From contig JADFRQ010000007.1 in the NCBI GenBank assembly GCA_022561215.1, positions 21,725 through 85,724 on the forward strand: a stretch of 64,000 bases of DNA, written 5' to 3'. Shown here in pieces: positions 60,381 through 64,000 of this stretch; positions within the stretch are counted from its first letter, which is position 1; each line of letters starts with the position of its first letter. The notes beneath the pieces were generated by a model. That model did no database searches, was not told the origin of the DNA, and was given only the letters and a program-made list of their open reading frames with translations. This DNA is from Chloroflexota bacterium (GTDB lineage Bacteria > Chloroflexota > Anaerolineae > Anaerolineales > E44-bin32). The translations under genes were made by a program, and so were the position numbers.

Positions 60381-60610
60381 TATTGCCCTCGCAAGATTAA
60401 TAAAGCGCTATCCAAGTTTGCGAATGTAGTTCGTTCTCTAATTTTAGTCGAGTTGGTATTGTCGCAGTGTTCTACGGCTACATTATACATATGCCACCCA
60501 ATTGCTTCGGCAAGGCGCTAGTCTTTCCCCAGATTAGATGTTAACCTTGAGTGGCTGGTTGTGGCGATTTATATTTTGCCCCCTATAAAGTTTCTCTGGA
60601 GATAAATAAA

Positions 60611-61441
60611 TTGAATTTAGAAGCGCATAATCCTAAGATCACGCCTTTCTTACGCGCATTTACTCTGGTTGAAACTCTGGTGTTAATTGGCGCAGGTTTC
60701 GGATTGTTCCTTTTTCCGGAAATAACTCGTGCGCAATGGCCCTGGGAACTAGCCCCCTTTAATACCCGTTTTCTGGGCGCCGTATATCTTGGGGCAATGG
60801 TGCCGATTGGACTGATGTTCCTTTCAGGACGCTGGTCGCCGACCCGCCCGGTGTTGCGAGCGATCTTTACATTTACATTCATCGTGTTGGTTGTTTCGCT
60901 GTTCAGCAGCAGCCAATTCGATTTCGGCTCTCCATCTGTTTGGGGCTGGTTTGTTATCTATGTTTCTCTTCCACTAAGTGCGGCCTACCATTTGTGGTTG
61001 TATCGTTCGATGCCCACTACCCATTTGCATCGCGTGCCCAGCAATTGGTCTACAATCTTGCGCGTTGCGAGTGCCCTGCTGGTTCTGTATGGGCTTGGAT
61101 TGATTATCTTGCCGAGCATTTTCAGCAGTTTGTTTCCCTGGAAATTGGATATATTTCACAGCCAGCTTTACAGCGCTGCATTCATCACCGGGGGCGTGAT
61201 ATTATTTTCCGTTGCGACAGCGGCGACCTCTGTCGAATTTATTGTCGCCGGATTAAGCGAAGCCACCTTCAGCATATGCGCAATTTTGGGATTAGTAATT
61301 GTAGATGCTAGCGTGAAGAAAATTGACTGGTCGGCTGCAAACACCCTGTCCTGGCTTTTTTTGTTGGCCGTTCTGGCGCTGCTTGGTTTAGCTATGATCG
61401 TGGCCGGTGTCCGTGGAACTCCACGACGGATGGATGGTTGA
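60611..61441 (+). CDS. multi-pass membrane protein of unknown function
   Basis: About eight hydrophobic segments; TTG start inferred. Confidence 0.65.
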   Translation: MNLEAHNPKITPFLRAFTLVETLVLIGAGFGLFLFPEITRAQWPWELAPFNTRFLGAVYLGAMVPIGLMFLSGRWSPTRPVLRAIFTFTFIVLVVSLFSSSQFDFGSPSVWGWFVIYVSLPLSAAYHLWLYRSMPTTHLHRVPSNWSTILRVASALLVLYGLGLIILPSIFSSLFPWKLDIFHSQLYSAAFITGGVILFSVATAATSVEFIVAGLSEATFSICAILGLVIVDASVKKIDWSAANTLSWLFLLAVLALLGLAMIVAGVRGTPRRMDG

Positions 61442-61560
61442 GATGGCATAAGGCATCAGTTTTGGGCGAGGGGGTGCCTACGTATGAGAAGACCTGCAAC
61501 GCGTGGATGAGCTGCTCCTTGATGGTATGTAATCATCCATTTCGATTTAACAATCTTCTT

Positions 61561-61585
61561 GTAGGGGCGGGTTTGCCCCGCCCAA
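61561..61585. repeat. GC-rich perfect hairpin (GGGGCGGG TTTG CCCCGCCC)
   Basis: 8-bp perfect stem, 4-nt loop, in the intergenic gap. Confidence 0.6.
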
Positions 61586-61661
61586 TTATGGGTAAATGGC
61601 TCTGCGCCTTTATTTCTTTTCAGGCGGGCAAATGTAGGCATTCTCTGGGGAGAATTGATCT

Positions 61662-62564
61662 TCAATTATTTTGACCTATGGCGATGACTACATTTCCCTT
61701 TTTGTGCCCTTTGTCGACATACCGGTGGGCCTCGGCAGTTTGCGCTAATGGATAACGTCTATCGATTACCGATTTTATCTTTCCCGCTTCAATAAGCTCT
61801 CTGAGAAAAACTAGATTCTCGGCTTTTTCGCTTGTCGAAGATGCAACGGAAAGATAGGTGCCATTTTTCTTAAGCGCACATTTGCTCTGCGATTTCGAAA
61901 TCTTGCCCACCGCGTCGAAAATAACATCATAGGTCTCACCGCTTTTGGTGAAATCTTCTTGGGTGTAATCAATGACATTATCGGCTCCCAGAGATTTCAC
62001 CATTTCCAAATTCGTGGTGCTGCATACCCCGGTAACTTCTGCCCCAAAGTATTTGGCAAGCTGCACCGCGTAAGTACCTACACTTCCAGAAGCTCCATAG
62101 ATAAGGGCTTTCTGTCCGCTCTGGATATTTCCTTTTCTAAGAAAATGCAATGCTGTATTTCCGCCAACAGGAACGGCAGCGGCTTCCTCATAGGTCATAT
62201 TGGCTGGTTTTATTGCCAGCATTCCGTCTTCAGACAGACATATGTACTCAGCATAAGTTCCCCCTCCAAAACCGGTGCTTGCAAAAACTTGATCGCCTTT
62301 CCTAAAGCGTGTTACATCTTCGCCGACTGCTTCAATTTCCCCGGCTAACTCATGTCCTAGAATTTTATTTCTGCCGAGACCAAAAATGAAATGAACCACT
62401 ATTCTGAAAGGGAATGTGAGACTTCGAGTTAATACGTCCCCAGCTGTTACCGTCGTCGCAACTATTCTTATTAGTACTTCATTGTCCTTGGGAGTAGGTT
62501 TTTCTACCTCTTTAAGCTTAAGAACATCAGGGGGCCCATACTTTTTGTAAACGATCGCTTTCAC
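61662..62564 (-). CDS. zinc-independent MDR (quinone oxidoreductase-like), paralogue 1
   Basis: [58 protein letters not shown]. Confidence 0.92.
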   Translation of the reverse strand: MKAIVYKKYGPPDVLKLKEVEKPTPKDNEVLIRIVATTVTAGDVLTRSLTFPFRIVVHFIFGLGRNKILGHELAGEIEAVGEDVTRFRKGDQVFASTGFGGGTYAEYICLSEDGMLAIKPANMTYEEAAAVPVGGNTALHFLRKGNIQSGQKALIYGASGSVGTYAVQLAKYFGAEVTGVCSTTNLEMVKSLGADNVIDYTQEDFTKSGETYDVIFDAVGKISKSQSKCALKKNGTYLSVASSTSEKAENLVFLRELIEAGKIKSVIDRRYPLAQTAEAHRYVDKGHKKGNVVIAIGQNN

Positions 62565-62586
62565 GAGGATTCCTCTAGCCTTGAAG

Positions 62587-63609
62587 TTAGGTTTTATTAT
62601 TGTTTTTCATAGTTATGACTACTTTTCCTCGGGCGTGTCCATCTTCAAGATAGCGGAGAGCTTCAGGAACCTCACTTAACGGGTAACGTCTATCGATTAC
62701 TGGTACGACTTTGCCGGATTCAAAAAGCTCTTCCAAAAAGGCCAAATCTTCCTTGTTGTTTGGTTTCCACATCACGCTTCCCATTTTCTTGCTCCCTGTC
62801 ATTGAAATCAATGGTCCAAGAGTAAAAGCTTGGATAACTGCAGCCATGGAACCTCCGACAAAGACATAAATTCCCTTGGGGCTTAAAGCACGCTTGTAAG
62901 CGAAAATCGAACGATAGGCCACAACATCAAGAATGAGGTCATAACGCTGCCCAGATTTGGTGAAATCTTCTTGAGTGTAATCAATGACATGGTCCGCACC
63001 AATCGAGCGCAGCATGTCCAATTTTCTCGCGCTATCCACGCCAGTTACTTCAGCCCCGAACGATTTGGCAATCTGCACCGCAAACGTACCCACACCACCA
63101 CCCGCACCATTAATTAAAACTCTTTGTCCAGGCTGAACCTGTCCATTATCCGATAGCATAAGGCTGGGCGAAGATGGCGCAACAGCTCGAAGATTCTGAA
63201 GGGCCACGACTGCCGATGTAGGTACGGCTGCGGCTTCCTCGAATGACATACTGACCGGTTTCAGCCTTAATGCATTTTCAGGAACACAAACATACTCCGC
63301 AAAAGCTCCAAAACCTAACGGAAAAGATAAGTCCCCCCATACCTCATCACCTGGCTGAAATTGCTTTACGTTTACCCCAACCGCTTCAATCCGTCCGGCA
63401 ATGTCAGATCCGAGTATTTTATGCGCTGGTTTTAGAGGCGCCATCATACGGATCACGAACACACCTCTCAAGGTTTCAAAATCAGGGGCATTTAAGGATG
63501 TCGCATGAATTTTTACCAGTGCTTCATCCTCCTTTGGGATAGGTTTGTTTACCTCTTTTAGCCGAAGAACATTCGGAGATCCGTATTTTGTACATACGAT
63601 CGCTTTCAT
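62587..63609 (-). CDS. zinc-independent MDR (quinone oxidoreductase-like), paralogue 2
   Basis: [58 protein letters not shown]. Confidence 0.92.
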   Translation of the reverse strand: MKAIVCTKYGSPNVLRLKEVNKPIPKEDEALVKIHATSLNAPDFETLRGVFVIRMMAPLKPAHKILGSDIAGRIEAVGVNVKQFQPGDEVWGDLSFPLGFGAFAEYVCVPENALRLKPVSMSFEEAAAVPTSAVVALQNLRAVAPSSPSLMLSDNGQVQPGQRVLINGAGGGVGTFAVQIAKSFGAEVTGVDSARKLDMLRSIGADHVIDYTQEDFTKSGQRYDLILDVVAYRSIFAYKRALSPKGIYVFVGGSMAAVIQAFTLGPLISMTGSKKMGSVMWKPNNKEDLAFLEELFESGKVVPVIDRRYPLSEVPEALRYLEDGHARGKVVITMKNNNKT

Positions 63610-63690
63610 GAGTTTCCTCCTTATTTACTTTTATCGGGCCTTGCAATCTCCGTACATTTCTGTTCTGGCAGACTCGGAAAGGATTGCGGA

Positions 63691-64000
63691 TTATGTGAAT
63701 CCCTTAACGATCAGCCATACCCCTAGAACTAGTTCGAATGGAAGGTATAGAAGTCCGACTGCCATTATGGGGTGAGTGAAATCACGATCATAGAGCTGCA
63801 AAAGGACAGGTATTAAGAGCAGGCTGACCGCTACAAGGCCCCAGAGAGATAATGCCTGTGGGATGACCCCCGAATTAAGAAACAGGGAATACCACAATAT
63901 TCCACCCAAGCAGAAGAATAAGACATGTATACGGGTTCCCTGTCTATCAATGCCGTAATACAAGAAGTCACCCAGCGTTTGAAAGTAAGAGGGTTCTGGA
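63691..64000 (-). CDS. DUF4386-like membrane protein, C-terminal part (5' end beyond window)
   Basis: Open to window edge: PEPSYFQTLGDFLYYGIDRQGTRIHVLFFCLGGILWYSLFLNSGVIPQALSLWGL. Confidence 0.65.
   Translation of the reverse strand, partial: PEPSYFQTLGDFLYYGIDRQGTRIHVLFFCLGGILWYSLFLNSGVIPQALSLWGLVAVSLLLIPVLLQLYDRDFTHPIMAVGLLYLPFELVLGVWLIVKGFT

Noticed and set aside
1-64000. tRNA, rRNA and CRISPR arrays
   Set aside because: No T-loop/anticodon arrangement, rRNA signature or regularly spaced repeat was found by eye; a tRNAscan-SE or CRISPR-finder run would be decisive.

Overview
The window looks like a chromosomal segment of a bacterium, probably Chloroflexi/Anaerolineae-like; that lineage is inferred from gene style only. 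It is mostly single-copy metabolic and housekeeping genes: tsaD, selA, an ABC-F ATPase, an LCP protein, rplI, rimO, moaA, a ribA-like gene and larC. I saw no rRNA, no convincing tRNA, no CRISPR array and no transposase. The most interesting parts are: (1) a tightly coupled gene cluster at about 37.8-44.6 kb. It encodes stand-alone GTP cyclohydrolase II, a RibD-C-type reductase, an MDR dehydrogenase, a PTPS/QueD-fold protein with Glu at the catalytic Cys position, a GT4, a small membrane protein and a SAM methyltransferase, with a convergent CDP-alcohol phosphotransferase. It looks like a pathway to a GTP-derived, glycosylated, possibly lipid-linked product. (2) A pair of surface proteins sharing an N-terminal anchor module but carrying different C-terminal domains. 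(3) A candidate structured leader or sRNA with a strong promoter and an intrinsic terminator, upstream of a small SWIM-finger gene. (4) Several dispersed intergenic repeat families, one with a conserved block followed by a hairpin whose stem differs between copies. (5) Two large genes (HerA/DUF87 ATPase, hybrid GAF/PAS histidine kinase) with several frameshifts plus an in-frame TAG each, and smaller lesions in stomatin, MFS and nitrilase genes. All calls come from reading the sequence and the supplied ORF track; no database searches were run.
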